Positions 34,157-45,125 of a stretch of 64,000 nt of DNA are shown one piece after another (positions within the stretch are counted from its first letter, which is position 1; each line of letters opens with the position of its first letter). A program made the translations under genes and the position numbers. The notes under the pieces were generated by a model. The model was not told where the DNA came from, ran no database searches, and was given only the letters and a program-made list of their open reading frames with translations. The DNA comes from DATJBF01 sp035515475. GTDB lineage: Bacteria > Verrucomicrobiota > Verrucomicrobiia > Palsa-1439. The stretch lies in assembly GCA_035515475.1 (NCBI GenBank), contig DATJBF010000048.1:33362-97361 (forward strand), given 5' to 3'.

Positions 34157-37100
34157 TCACGGCACCAGACGGACGCGGTAGAAGCGGATCGGAGCGTTGG
34201 TGGCGGCTCCCATGTGAAGCACGGTCATCTGGGTTTCGCCCTGGCCCCGGGCGATGAAGGCCGGATTCAGATCAACAAAGTCGTTCGAGAAACTGCCGCT
34301 GAAATTTGTGGCCGTCTGCAGGACGTACCGTTTGCCGCCCACCGCGGTCCATGTGATGAGCATGTCCTCATCCGCCGGCTGGATGTCAATGATACGGAAT
34401 GCCGACGCGCTGTTGGTCGGATCGGTGCCGGCCTGATATTCCTGCAGATTCGTGAAGCCATCGCCATCGGGGTCTGCGGAAGCATCGTTTACCAGCGGGT
34501 TCAACCCGTGGGCGACCTCCCAGCCGTCGGGCATACCATCGCCATCGGTATCTTTCTCCAAGGGATCGGTGCCGGCTTGGTACTCCTGCAGGTTGCTCAA
34601 CCCATCGCCGTCAGGGTCGGCGTCGGCGTCGGCGGGGTCTAACGGGTCGAAACCGTGGCTCTGCTCCCAGCCATTGGGCATGCCATCGCCATCGGCGTCG
34701 AGGTTCGGGTCGAGCACCAGCTCGCCCACGTCGAGCGTGCCGCCGTTACGAACAAACCGGCCGCAGGAATTGGTAATAACCAACCGATCCACTTGCAGTA
34801 TGCCCGAATTCAGCGTGACCGCCCCGTTCAACACCTCCAGAACGGCGTTGTGTTCCGCATTGGTCACGAACAGATCCCCTCCGTCAATCTCCGCCCATCC
34901 CCCCCAACCTCCGCAATCGGGCAAGCCCAGGTTCATGTTCGAGTAGACGTTGACCGCGCCGCCTTGGATCACGAGAGTCCCCCAGTAGCCCGGTCCGAGT
35001 CCAATCGAAACGGCCGCCACTGTGCCGCTGGACACCGTCATGCTTCCACCACTATAGGTCGGGCCGATGGTAGTCGCGCCGTTCGTGACCACCAGGGCGC
35101 CGCCGGTAACATTCACGGATCCCCCGCGGTCAACAACCAGATCCGAAGTGAACGCGACTGTGCCACCGGCAATCGTCAACGCGCCATCACAGGGACTGGT
35201 TCCCTCACCGATGTACATGAGTCCCGCTAGTACCACCGTGCCATTGGAAACGGCTATCTGACCACCGTCCCCATAGAAGGCGGCCGTGCCGTTGGTGACC
35301 GCCAATTGGCCGCCCGTCACCCACACTGCCGCCGAGCCGTTGATGCTCAGGTTGGAAGCCAAGGAAACCGCGCCTCCAGCGACCGTCAGCGCCCCGTTCC
35401 CGCCAACTTGTGTGTCTCGGGCCAGCACGGTGCCGTTGGATACGGTCATCTGTCCGTCCGCCAGGGAGGTCGTGCCATTGGTAATGGTGATCCAGCCGCC
35501 GGCCATCGTCACATCGCCGCTAATGCCAACGGAACCCTCCGCGACGAGGGATGCATTCGTGACGACCAGATTCCCGCCAGTGCCGAGGCTGAGGTCACCG
35601 AGAACGTGCAGCGGTGAGTTTGTGCCCGTGCTGCTCAGGAGCAGCGTGTTCGTTGAGTCCGTGGGCGCCGACACTGTCAGCGCGCGAATCAGCAGCGTGT
35701 CGGGAGAATTGCTCGACGTGAGTGCATCAATGCTCACGGCGTTGACACCCTCATTGGTGACAAGAATTTCGGATTGATTGGCAAAGGGCGGCACGCCCAA
35801 CGACCAGTCGCCGCTCGTTTCCCATTTACCCGTCCCGGCTATCCAGCTATTGGCCAGACCGATGTTACCGTCCGCGGCGTTCAGCGGATCGAAACCACGC
35901 GCCTGCTCGAAACCGTTGGGCACGCCATCGCCATCGGCGTCGAGGTTCGGGTCAAGCACGAGTTCGTCGGCAAAGAGGGTGCCACCGTTGCGAACAAACA
36001 AACCGCAAGCGTTCGTCATCACCAGCTTGTCAACCCACAAGAACCCGCTGTTGAGTATCAATTTCCCGTTGGCCACTTCGAGCGAGGCGTCATGCGCCGG
36101 GCTGATGACAAACAAATCACCGCCGTCCACGGTCAGCAGGCCGGAGCCGCCGCCATTGCAGTCACCGACGAGAAGCTGGGAAAAGACGATCCCGGCGCCT
36201 CCCGCAAACGTCAGCGTGCCTTGGGTGTCGGGGCTCACCCCAACGTGCACATCGCGCGCCGCCACGGTCCCGTTGGACACCACCATGGCGGTGGCGCCAT
36301 CCCCTTCGATAAAGATCGTGCCGTTCGTCACCGCCAATTGTCCGCCCGTCATCCACACCGAACCACCAGCACCGAGATCTGCAGACAACGTGATGGTCCC
36401 TCCGTCGATCATGAGTTCGCCCGCTTGTCCAAGACTAATGGAGCCGCCTTGCAGGGCACCATTGGATACCGTCATCCAACCTTCCGTCCAGTATCCACCG
36501 ACTTGTATGGCACCGTTGGGAAAAGCCAGTTCGCCGCCGGTGACCCACACGGAGCACTCTTGGTCCACGCTCATGCCAGACAACGTGGTTGAACCACCGG
36601 ATACCGTGAACTGGCTGTCCGCCCCGTCCGTGCTGAGACCGAGGTACACGTACCCGGCGAGCACTGTCCCACCCGAAACCGTAACATAACCTCGACCGTC
36701 GTCGTGCAACCCAACATTGATCGCGCCGTTCGTCGCGACCAATTGTCCACCCGTCACCTTGGCCGTCCCCGCGCCCGACACATTCAAATCAGCACCCAGC
36801 GTGGTCGCGCCTCCGTCAATCGTTACCCAGCCGGAAACGTTTAGATCCGAGGCCAGCGCAGTTGTCCCTCCCGCAATCGTCACCGTCCCGGCTCCGTGAA
36901 CTGACACGTCCCGCGCCTGCAGTGTGCCGTTAGATACGGTCAGCTCGCCGAAACCACCGTTCGCGACGGACATTGTTCCATTCGTGACGGTCAACTGCCC
37001 GCCCGTGATCCACACCGACCCCACTCCATAATTGCCAAGGTAGTCGTCGCCGTAGTTGCCGATACTGAGGTCCGAGGATAACCCTATCGCGCCACCCGCA

Positions 37101-37768
37101 ACCGTTACCGTTCCTGTACCCGGTGTTTCGAAGAGCCACGCGCCTGATCCCGGATCCTCCACGAAGTAGAACGTTCCCACGAACAAGCCTTGGGCCTGCA
37201 CGACACCATCCGATATTGTTAGGTCCCCCACGCCGCCATATCCGACGGTGGCGGTGTCGTTTGTCGCCGTCAACGAGCCATCGAGCATCCGCACGTTGCC
37301 ATTGACGTCAAACACGCCGCCCACCACCACGCTCGAATTGGTGACCAGCAACGCGCCACCGTCGCCGAGTGCAAAGCTGTTCAGAATGTGTGCTGAGGTG
37401 CCGACTCCTGCGTTGTTCAGGAACAGCGCGTTGGTCGAGCCGGCCGGTGCCGACAACGTCAGGTTGCTGACGGTCATCGTGTCCGGGAAGCTGCCGGCGG
37501 TCGTGGCGTCGATCGCGACCGTCTTGCTCGCGGCATTGGTGATGAGTACGGCGGATTGCGTATTGGTCGGCGGCACTCCCAGCGACCAGTTGCCCGCCGC
37601 TTCCCACTTGCCGCTGCCGTTGATCCAACTGTTGGTGTCCGCACGGGCGGTGACGGAAAAGGCGATGCTCAGCGCAATGACGGCGCAGAACACGGTCTTG
37701 ACAGCAGTTGCGCCCGGGGTTGTTGCGACGTCAACATGAAAGCCGATGTAGCTTAGAAAGCGCCTCAA
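34157..37768 (-). CDS. Giant secreted beta-helix protein with tandem halves and shared C-terminal module
   Basis: A 1203-residue protein from a TTG start at 37768, preceded by GGAAGGTG. An internal hydrophobic stretch (TVFCAVIALSIAFSVTARA) is a signal peptide; a GTG at 37693 is an alternative start. The mature protein has two homologous halves. Each begins SWIxGxGKWExxGxWSLGVPP and continues with dozens of VTNGxxxVxxxGxLTVSGGT strands (autotransporter-type beta-helix), then DGGDLFV and LVLDPNLDADGDGxPNG. The halves cover about residues 45-640 and 645-1035. Calcium-type DADGDG/DTDGDG repeats follow, then the conserved end with MLITWTAVGGKRYVLQTATN and FYRVRLVP. No beta-barrel translocator is present, so this is not a classical autotransporter. 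Confidence 0.83.
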   Translation of the reverse strand: MRRFLSYIGFHVDVATTPGATAVKTVFCAVIALSIAFSVTARADTNSWINGSGKWEAAGNWSLGVPPTNTQSAVLITNAASKTVAIDATTAGSFPDTMTVSNLTLSAPAGSTNALFLNNAGVGTSAHILNSFALGDGGALLVTNSSVVVGGVFDVNGNVRMLDGSLTATNDTATVGYGGVGDLTISDGVVQAQGLFVGTFYFVEDPGSGAWLFETPGTGTVTVAGGAIGLSSDLSIGNYGDDYLGNYGVGSVWITGGQLTVTNGTMSVANGGFGELTVSNGTLQARDVSVHGAGTVTIAGGTTALASDLNVSGWVTIDGGATTLGADLNVSGAGTAKVTGGQLVATNGAINVGLHDDGRGYVTVSGGTVLAGYVYLGLSTDGADSQFTVSGGSTTLSGMSVDQECSVWVTGGELAFPNGAIQVGGYWTEGWMTVSNGALQGGSISLGQAGELMIDGGTITLSADLGAGGSVWMTGGQLAVTNGTIFIEGDGATAMVVSNGTVAARDVHVGVSPDTQGTLTFAGGAGIVFSQLLVGDCNGGGSGLLTVDGGDLFVISPAHDASLEVANGKLILNSGFLWVDKLVMTNACGLFVRNGGTLFADELVLDPNLDADGDGVPNGFEQARGFDPLNAADGNIGLANSWIAGTGKWETSGDWSLGVPPFANQSEILVTNEGVNAVSIDALTSSNSPDTLLIRALTVSAPTDSTNTLLLSSTGTNSPLHVLGDLSLGTGGNLVVTNASLVAEGSVGISGDVTMAGGWITITNGTTSLADGQMTVSNGTVLARDTQVGGNGALTVAGGAVSLASNLSINGSAAVWVTGGQLAVTNGTAAFYGDGGQIAVSNGTVVLAGLMYIGEGTSPCDGALTIAGGTVAFTSDLVVDRGGSVNVTGGALVVTNGATTIGPTYSGGSMTVSSGTVAAVSIGLGPGYWGTLVIQGGAVNVYSNMNLGLPDCGGWGGWAEIDGGDLFVTNAEHNAVLEVLNGAVTLNSGILQVDRLVITNSCGRFVRNGGTLDVGELVLDPNLDADGDGMPNGWEQSHGFDPLDPADADADPDGDGLSNLQEYQAGTDPLEKDTDGDGMPDGWEVAHGLNPLVNDASADPDGDGFTNLQEYQAGTDPTNSASAFRIIDIQPADEDMLITWTAVGGKRYVLQTATNFSGSFSNDFVDLNPAFIARGQGETQMTVLHMGAATNAPIRFYRVRLVP

Positions 37769-37905
37769 AACACTTCACCTTCCCCACCCCCCGAACAAGG
37801 GTCACTGAGTCCACACACTCGCCCTTCGCTTCTCAGGCACAGATGAAATCAAAAAAGCGTGGCTTTGTCAATCGTGGATGACCGTTCCACCGGCCGATTT
37901 CCTCT

Positions 37906-37933
37906 TTGATTGCCAGGCGTCGCGAACTACACT
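37906..37933 (+). promoter_or_regulatory. Promoter of the second TMTC-like gene
   Basis: TTGATT (37906-37911) and TACACT (37928-37933) with a 16-base spacer. The ATG at 37942 lies 8 bases after the -10 box, so the transcript would start at or very near the start codon. Confidence 0.5.
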
Positions 37934-37941
37934 GGCCGCCG

Positions 37942-39900
37942 ATGCGGCGCCGAGATGCCTTGATCTGCTTGTGTCTGGCTGCGGCCACAATCGCGATTTA
38001 CTGGCCGGTCCGCCACTTTGAGTTCACCAACTACGACGACCCACTCTATGTCACCGACAACCCCCACGTGCAGCATGGCATTACCCTGCCGGCAATTGCC
38101 TGGGCGTTCACCAGCGCGCACTTCAGTATTTGGATGCCCGTGACGTGGCTCTCGTGCATGCTCGACTGCCAACTTTTTGGACTGAAGGCCGGCCCCCCTC
38201 ACCTGGTCAACGTGCTGTTTCACATCGCCAACGCGGTTCTACTCTTCGTCGTCCTGAACCGGATGACAACCGCCCCGTGGCGAAGCGCGTTCGTGGTGGC
38301 ACTGTTCGCCTGGCATCCGCTCCACGTTGAATCGGTCGCGTGGGTGGCGGAACGGAAGGATGTCCTGAGCACGTTCTTCTGGATGCTCACGATGTGGGCC
38401 TACGTGCGGCATGTCGAAACGCCCGACACTCGACGCTCGACGCTCGACGGTTTCTACGCTCTGGCTCTGTTGTTTTTCGCGCTGGGGCTGATGGCCAAGC
38501 CGATGGTGGTGACGTTGCCATTCGTGCTGTTGCTGGTGGACTACTGGCCGTTAGGCCGAACACGATGGGCGCAGCCAGCCAACAGAATCACACCCGAACG
38601 CTCGATCGGCTATTTGGTCCGAGAGAAACTTCCGTTCCTGGCGCTGACGGTGCTCGTGAGCGCGGTAACCTTGTGGGCCGAGCAGCGTGGCGGTTCAGTC
38701 ATTTCAATGGAGAACCTGCCCATCGGGATGCGGGTTGTCAACGCGGTGGTCTCCTACGTGCGGTATCTGGGCAAGACGTTCTGGCCGGTTGGCCTGTCGG
38801 TTCACTACCCCTACCAAACGTGGCCCCTGGCTGCCGGCTGCGGTGCCGCGGCAATATTGGCCGGCGGAACCGTTGCGATCCTCTGGAACGCAAGGACCCA
38901 GCCGCAACTGGTCACGGGTTGGTTCTGGTATGTGGGAACACTCGTGCCGGTCATCGGCCTCGTACAAGTCGGCACCTTCTCCATGGCTGATCGGTACACG
39001 TACATCCCCTTGATCGGCGTGTTTGCCGCGATTGGCTGGTCTCTGCCACGCCGCCGCAGCGTGGTGACGGGGTGCGCCCTGCTCCTGATGTTGTGCGCCG
39101 GACTCAGCGCCGTCCAAATCCGCTACTGGCGAAACAGTGAGACACTCTTCCGTCATGCATTGAACGTTACGCCCGACAACCCGGTCGCGCATGAGGACCT
39201 TGGCAAGACACTCGCTGAGCACGGCAAGCTCACAGAGGCGACCGCCGAGTTCGTGGCGGCCCTGCGGGTTAGACCAAACTCCGCCACCGCCCACGTCAAC
39301 CTCGCCAATGCTCTGGCCGCTCAGGGGAAGTTCTCCGAAGCGGTCGCGGAGTATCAGGCCGCACTTCGGATCAATCCCGGCTCCGCTGAAGCCCACTACA
39401 ACTTCGGAGTCGCCCTGGCCAGTCAGGGCAAAATACAGGCCGCCCTGACCGAGTTTGCCACGACGCGGCAACTCCAGCCCGACCACGCGCAGGCACGCTA
39501 CAACCTGGGGGCTCTTCTGGCAAATCAGGGCAGGATTGCCGAGGCGATCGCCGAATACCGCGAGGCCTTGCGGCTCAAACCCGGATGGGCGCTGCCTCTC
39601 CGAGGTCTGGCGTGGATCCGAGCGACAAGTCCGAACCCGGCCTTCCGCAACGCCAAGGAGGCGGTGCAGTTGGCGGTGCGACTTGGTGAGGTCACGCGCG
39701 ACCAACAAGCGGACGCTCTGGATGTACTGGCGGCGGCCTATGCCGAAGCCGGCCGGTTCGCCGAGGCCGTCCGAACTGCAAAACGAGCGATTGAGTTGGC
39801 CAGCATGACTGGCCAGAGCAACCTCGCCGCGCGCGTTCGATCCCGCTTGAAATTCTATCAGGCGGGGTTGGCTTATCACGCGGGAACACCAGCGCCCTGA
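37942..39900 (+). CDS. TMTC-like multi-pass membrane protein with TPR tail
   Basis: A 652-residue protein from ATG 37942 (MRRRDALICLCLAAATIAIY). The first about 400 residues form roughly ten membrane spans. The first periplasmic loop has FTNYDDPLYVTDNPHVQHG, and later blocks AWHPLHVESVAWVAERKDVL and SMADRYTYIPLIGVF are typical of TMTC/DUF1736 proteins with a GT-C fold. The C-terminal about 230 residues contain TPR units (VAHEDLGKTLAEHGKLTEAT, AHVNLANALAAQGKFSEAVA). It probably transfers a lipid-linked sugar to exported proteins; the paralogue is at 5412-7058. It sits right after the secreted repeat-protein cluster, which could supply its substrates (inferred). Confidence 0.85.
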   Translation: MRRRDALICLCLAAATIAIYWPVRHFEFTNYDDPLYVTDNPHVQHGITLPAIAWAFTSAHFSIWMPVTWLSCMLDCQLFGLKAGPPHLVNVLFHIANAVLLFVVLNRMTTAPWRSAFVVALFAWHPLHVESVAWVAERKDVLSTFFWMLTMWAYVRHVETPDTRRSTLDGFYALALLFFALGLMAKPMVVTLPFVLLLVDYWPLGRTRWAQPANRITPERSIGYLVREKLPFLALTVLVSAVTLWAEQRGGSVISMENLPIGMRVVNAVVSYVRYLGKTFWPVGLSVHYPYQTWPLAAGCGAAAILAGGTVAILWNARTQPQLVTGWFWYVGTLVPVIGLVQVGTFSMADRYTYIPLIGVFAAIGWSLPRRRSVVTGCALLLMLCAGLSAVQIRYWRNSETLFRHALNVTPDNPVAHEDLGKTLAEHGKLTEATAEFVAALRVRPNSATAHVNLANALAAQGKFSEAVAEYQAALRINPGSAEAHYNFGVALASQGKIQAALTEFATTRQLQPDHAQARYNLGALLANQGRIAEAIAEYREALRLKPGWALPLRGLAWIRATSPNPAFRNAKEAVQLAVRLGEVTRDQQADALDVLAAAYAEAGRFAEAVRTAKRAIELASMTGQSNLAARVRSRLKFYQAGLAYHAGTPAP

Positions 39901-39942
39901 AGGGCCCCGGCAAGTCACCGATCGCTCCGGGCCCGGCCCAAT

Positions 39943-41772
<1,830 letters not shown>

Positions 41773-41918
41773 GTCACCGTCGGGAAAGTAGCACATCTCC
41801 GGAGCAGGACACAATCTCGGGCAATCAGCAGAAAAGGTGATCCCGTTGGCGGACCGGCGGGAGACGCCCCCGTCTGGAGGTGGAACGCGTGCGGACAGGA
41901 CCGACCGAGGCTGAATTC

Positions 41919-42221
41919 CTACTTCGCGGCTGAGCCCCCGTGTTGCTGATTGGTCGCGGAACCGCTTTCCGAGTTGTCGTTATCCCCCGAGCCGACGTGC
42001 GACGCGCCTGCCGCAGCACCGGCCGAACCGCCAGCCGCCCCGCCGGGATGGTCGCTGAGCAGCGTATCGACATTGGCCAATCGCGTCCGTGAGCGCTGCC
42101 CGACTCCCATCAGAACGGTCACCGCAATGATGAGGATCAGCGCCAGAACGACGGCATACTCCGCCACGCTCTGGCCCCGGCAGTACTTAACAGCTTTTGC
42201 AGCCCTTGCGCGATTCTCCAT
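41919..42221 (-). CDS. Flp-type (type IVb) pilin-like protein, orphan
   Basis: A 100-residue protein from ATG 42221 (MENRARAAKAVKYCRGQSVA). The leader ends in RG, and the mature start QSVAEYAVVLALILIIAVTV has Glu at position 5 and Tyr at 6, the Flp/TadE prepilin signature for cleavage by a prepilin peptidase. After the hydrophobic helix there is a short basic stretch and then a Gly/Ala/Ser/Asn-rich tail (GGAAGGSAGAAAGASHV), longer than typical Flp. No tad/cpa genes are in the window. It might be an assembly subunit or a secreted pseudopilin. An alternative start is 42248. Confidence 0.75.
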   Translation of the reverse strand: MENRARAAKAVKYCRGQSVAEYAVVLALILIIAVTVLMGVGQRSRTRLANVDTLLSDHPGGAAGGSAGAAAGASHVGSGDNDNSESGSATNQQHGGSAAK

Positions 42222-42346
42222 GAAACCAGCCTGTTCGAGCACTTCCATTGAAAAGTAATATCCAGCCGCCCGTGGTAACCTCTCCGCGCAATTCGTTCCC
42301 CCCGCGCACCTTAGCGGGGTCGAAAAAGCACTGATTGCACTGAGTC

Positions 42347-42422
42347 TGGTGGAGACGACGGGGGTCGAACCCGTGACCTCCGCAATGCCATTGCGGCGCT
42401 CTCCCAACTGAGCTACGTCCCC
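42347..42422 (-). tRNA. tRNA-Ala (anticodon GGC)
   Basis: The minus strand reads GGGGACGTAGCTCAGTTGGG at the 5' end, with anticodon stem-loop CCGCA-ATGGCAT-TGCGG and T arm GGGTTCGACCCC. The acceptor stem GGGGACG/CGTCTCC contains the G3-U70 pair that identifies alanine tRNAs, and the 3' CCA is encoded. The gene is 76 bases including CCA. Confidence 0.97.
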
Positions 42423-42451
42423 CAGTTAATCGCTGTGTAACTCGCTCCGCC

Positions 42452-42480
42452 ATGCTAGCCGCTGGACGTGGTTTTGTCAA
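42452..42480 (-). promoter_or_regulatory. Promoter of tRNA-Ala
   Basis: On the minus strand TTGACA (42480-42475), a 17-base spacer and TAGCAT (42457-42452), about 30 bases before the tRNA 5' end. Confidence 0.75.
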
Positions 42481-42535
42481 ACTGCCCCGGGACGCCTCCG
42501 CCGGTTCCGCGCCGTGGGCCGATGGGAAAAACTAC

Positions 42536-42564
42536 TTTACAGTTTCTCTCCGCGTCGCTAAACT
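42536..42564 (+). promoter_or_regulatory. Promoter of rpsO-pnp
   Basis: TTTACA (42536-42541), a 17-base spacer, TAAACT (42559-42564). An AGAAAGG ribosome binding site follows before the rpsO start. Confidence 0.65.
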
Positions 42565-42603
42565 CACAGCTGTTCAATTCAGAAAGGCGTTGGAACGTTG
42601 GAC

Positions 42604-42870
42604 ATGATTGCGTTAGTCAAGAAACACGAAATCACCAAGCAATTTCAGCTTCACCCGAAGGACACCGGTTCGGCGGACGTGCAGATCGCGTTGCTAACAG
42701 CCCGGATCAACGAGTTGACCCAGCATTTGCAGATGCACACGAAGGACCACAGTTCACGGCGTGGACTGTTGAAGATGGTCGGTCAGCGACGGCGGCTGCT
42801 GGATTACCTCAGCCATACCGACACCAAGCGATATCAGGAGCTGATCAAGAAACTCAACCTCAGAAAGTAG
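42604..42870 (+). CDS. rpsO: 30S ribosomal protein S15
   Basis: An 88-residue S15 from ATG 42604 (a TTG at 42598 is also possible). Family blocks: HPKDTGSADVQIALLTARIN, ELTQHLQMHTKDHSSRRGLL and MVGQRRRLLDYLSHTD. S15 binds the central domain of 16S rRNA and starts assembly of the platform. In many bacteria it represses its own mRNA and is cotranscribed with pnp, which follows here 122 bases later. Confidence 0.97.
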   Translation: MIALVKKHEITKQFQLHPKDTGSADVQIALLTARINELTQHLQMHTKDHSSRRGLLKMVGQRRRLLDYLSHTDTKRYQELIKKLNLRK

Positions 42871-42992
42871 AAAGGCGATTCGCTCGACGAGCACTGGTGG
42901 ATTGATGGATTGATGCCTGCTTTCACCGCACGGCGCTGGCGGCAGACATCATTCCATTAATCCGGTCCTCATCGAGCCTCGAAATAATCTTC

Positions 42993-45107
42993 ATGCAGCA
43001 TAGCGTTCATACCCTCATCGGAGGCAAGGACCTCATCATCGAAACCGGCAAGCTGGCCAAACAGGCCGACGGCGCGGCCACCGTGCAATACGGGGAGACC
43101 GTCGTGATTGTGACGGCGGTCGCCAGCGCCCAGCCCAAGGAAGAACTCGATTTCTTCCCGCTCACGGTCGACTACCGCGAGAAGGCCGCGGCGGCGGGCA
43201 AATTCCCCGGGGGCTACTTCAAACGCGAGGGCCGGCCCACTGAAAAGGAGATCCTCACCTCCCGCATGATCGACCGCCCGTGCCGACCGCTGTTCCCCGA
43301 AGGCTTTTACAACGACACACAGATCATGGCGATTCTGCTGAGCGCCGACACCGAAAACGACCCGGACGTTCTCGCGATCAACGGCGCCTCGGCGGCGCTG
43401 ATGGTTTCAGATATCCCGTGGCATGGCCCCGTCGGCGCGGTGCGCGTCGGCCGCGTGAACGGCCAGTTTGTCGTCAACCCCACCCATCCCCAACGCCAGG
43501 AGAGCGATCTCGACCTCGTCTACGTCGGCAACGAAAAGGAACTCGTCATGATCGAAGGGTCCGCCAAGGAAATCTCCGAGGCGGACATGCTAAAGGCCAT
43601 CGAGTTCGCCCACGGCGAGACGCAGAAGATCATCTCCGCCATCCGCCAACTCGCGCAGAACGCGGGCAAACCGAAGCGGGAAGCGCCGCTGAAGCTCGTG
43701 CGTCCCGAGGTGCTCACCACCGCCCGGGGGATTGTCGGCAGCCAGGTTCTCAGCGCGATTCTGACCGAGGGCAAACTCGCCCGCGAAACGGCGGTGGGCG
43801 CCTGCAAAGACAAGATGACCGACGAACTCAAGCAGAAGTTCGAGGACGTGACCGACTTCGAGATCAACGAGTCGTTCTACAAGATCCAGTGGGAAGCCAT
43901 TCGCGGCTCGATCCTCACCAACAACAAACGCCCCGACGGCCGCGGCTCACGCGATCTGCGTCCGCTCCACTGCGAAGTCGGCCTCCTGCCGCGCACGCAT
44001 GGCTCCGCCGTCTTCCAACGCGGTGAGACGCAAGCGTTCGTCATGACCACGCTCGGCTCGAAATCCGACACGCAGGATATGGACGCCTGGACGGGTGGCC
44101 CGACCGAGAAGAAGTTCATTCTGCATTATAATTTCCCGCCGTTCAGCGTGGGCGAAACCGGCCGCACCGGCGGACCGGGCCGGCGCGAGATTGGACACGG
44201 CGCGCTCGCCGAACGTTCCGTCAATCCGATGATCCCCGATGAATTGGATTTCCCATACACCATTCGCGTGACCTCGGAAATCATGGAATCCAACGGTTCG
44301 ACTTCCATGGCCACGGTCTGTGGGGCGACGCTGTCGTTGATGGACGCAGGCGTGCCGCTCAAGGCGCCCGTCGCCGGTATTTCGATTGGCTTGATCACCG
44401 ACGAGAAGACGGGTAAAGCCGTCACGCTCACCGATATTCTCGGGGCCGAAGACCACTTCGGCGACATGGACTTCAAAGTCGCCGGTACGCGCCAGGGCAT
44501 CACCGGGTTTCAGACCGACCTCAAGTTGCAGGGTCTCAGCTTCGAGCTGGCGCGCCAGGCCTTCGAGCAGGCCCGCGAGGCGCGGATGATCATCCTCGAC
44601 AAAATGAGCGAGGCCATCAAAGCGCCGCGAGCCGAGCTGTCGAAGTACGCCCCGCGGATCACCACCATCAAGATCAACCCGGAGAAAATCGGAGCCGTCA
44701 TCGGCCCGCAGGGCAAGGTCATCAAGGGCATTGTCGACGCGACCGGCTGCCAGATCGACATCGACGACGACGGGACCATCCACATTTTCTCGACGGACGG
44801 CATGGCGGCCGAGCGCGCCATCGAGCAGATCAAGGCGATCACGGCGGAAGCCGAGGTCGGCAAGATTTACCGCGGCAAGGTCGTCGGGATCAAAGAGTTC
44901 GGCGCCTTCGTTGAGATCCTGCCCGACAAAGACGGTCTGCTCCACATCAGCGAAATCGCCGACTACCGGGTGAAGAACGTGGAAGACGTGCTCAAGATGG
45001 GCGACGAGGTTTGGGTCAAGGTGCTGGGGATCGACGACCGCGGGAAGATCAAGCTCAGCCGCAAAGCAGCGCTGGCTGAGAAAGACGCGGCGGCCAAGAG
45101 CCAGTAG
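42993..45107 (+). CDS. pnp: Polyribonucleotide nucleotidyltransferase (PNPase)
   Basis: A 704-residue enzyme of normal length. Two RNase PH domains (about 1-230 and 310-550): the first with FFPLTVDYREKAAAAGKFPG, the second with GSAVFQRGETQAFVMTTLGS and the catalytic region LDFPYTIRVTSEIMESNGST. Then the KH domain (IGAVIGPQGKVIKGIVDATG) and the S1 domain (GKIYRGKVVGIKEFGAFVEI). It degrades RNA from the 3' end by phosphorolysis as a ring trimer, in degradosome-like complexes. It is downstream of rpsO, the usual pairing. Confidence 0.97.
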   Translation: MQHSVHTLIGGKDLIIETGKLAKQADGAATVQYGETVVIVTAVASAQPKEELDFFPLTVDYREKAAAAGKFPGGYFKREGRPTEKEILTSRMIDRPCRPLFPEGFYNDTQIMAILLSADTENDPDVLAINGASAALMVSDIPWHGPVGAVRVGRVNGQFVVNPTHPQRQESDLDLVYVGNEKELVMIEGSAKEISEADMLKAIEFAHGETQKIISAIRQLAQNAGKPKREAPLKLVRPEVLTTARGIVGSQVLSAILTEGKLARETAVGACKDKMTDELKQKFEDVTDFEINESFYKIQWEAIRGSILTNNKRPDGRGSRDLRPLHCEVGLLPRTHGSAVFQRGETQAFVMTTLGSKSDTQDMDAWTGGPTEKKFILHYNFPPFSVGETGRTGGPGRREIGHGALAERSVNPMIPDELDFPYTIRVTSEIMESNGSTSMATVCGATLSLMDAGVPLKAPVAGISIGLITDEKTGKAVTLTDILGAEDHFGDMDFKVAGTRQGITGFQTDLKLQGLSFELARQAFEQAREARMIILDKMSEAIKAPRAELSKYAPRITTIKINPEKIGAVIGPQGKVIKGIVDATGCQIDIDDDGTIHIFSTDGMAAERAIEQIKAITAEAEVGKIYRGKVVGIKEFGAFVEILPDKDGLLHISEIADYRVKNVEDVLKMGDEVWVKVLGIDDRGKIKLSRKAALAEKDAAAKSQ

Positions 45108-45125
45108 ACTCCCGATCTTCAGCCG

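Noticed and set aside
39901..39935. GGGCCCCGG/CCGGGCCC inverted repeat between convergent genes as a terminator
   Set aside because: The loop is long and no T tract follows on either strand; left only as a note under typA.
42300..42346. Possible terminator after tRNA-Ala
   Set aside because: There is a T run, but the preceding CAGTGC units are direct repeats rather than a stable stem.
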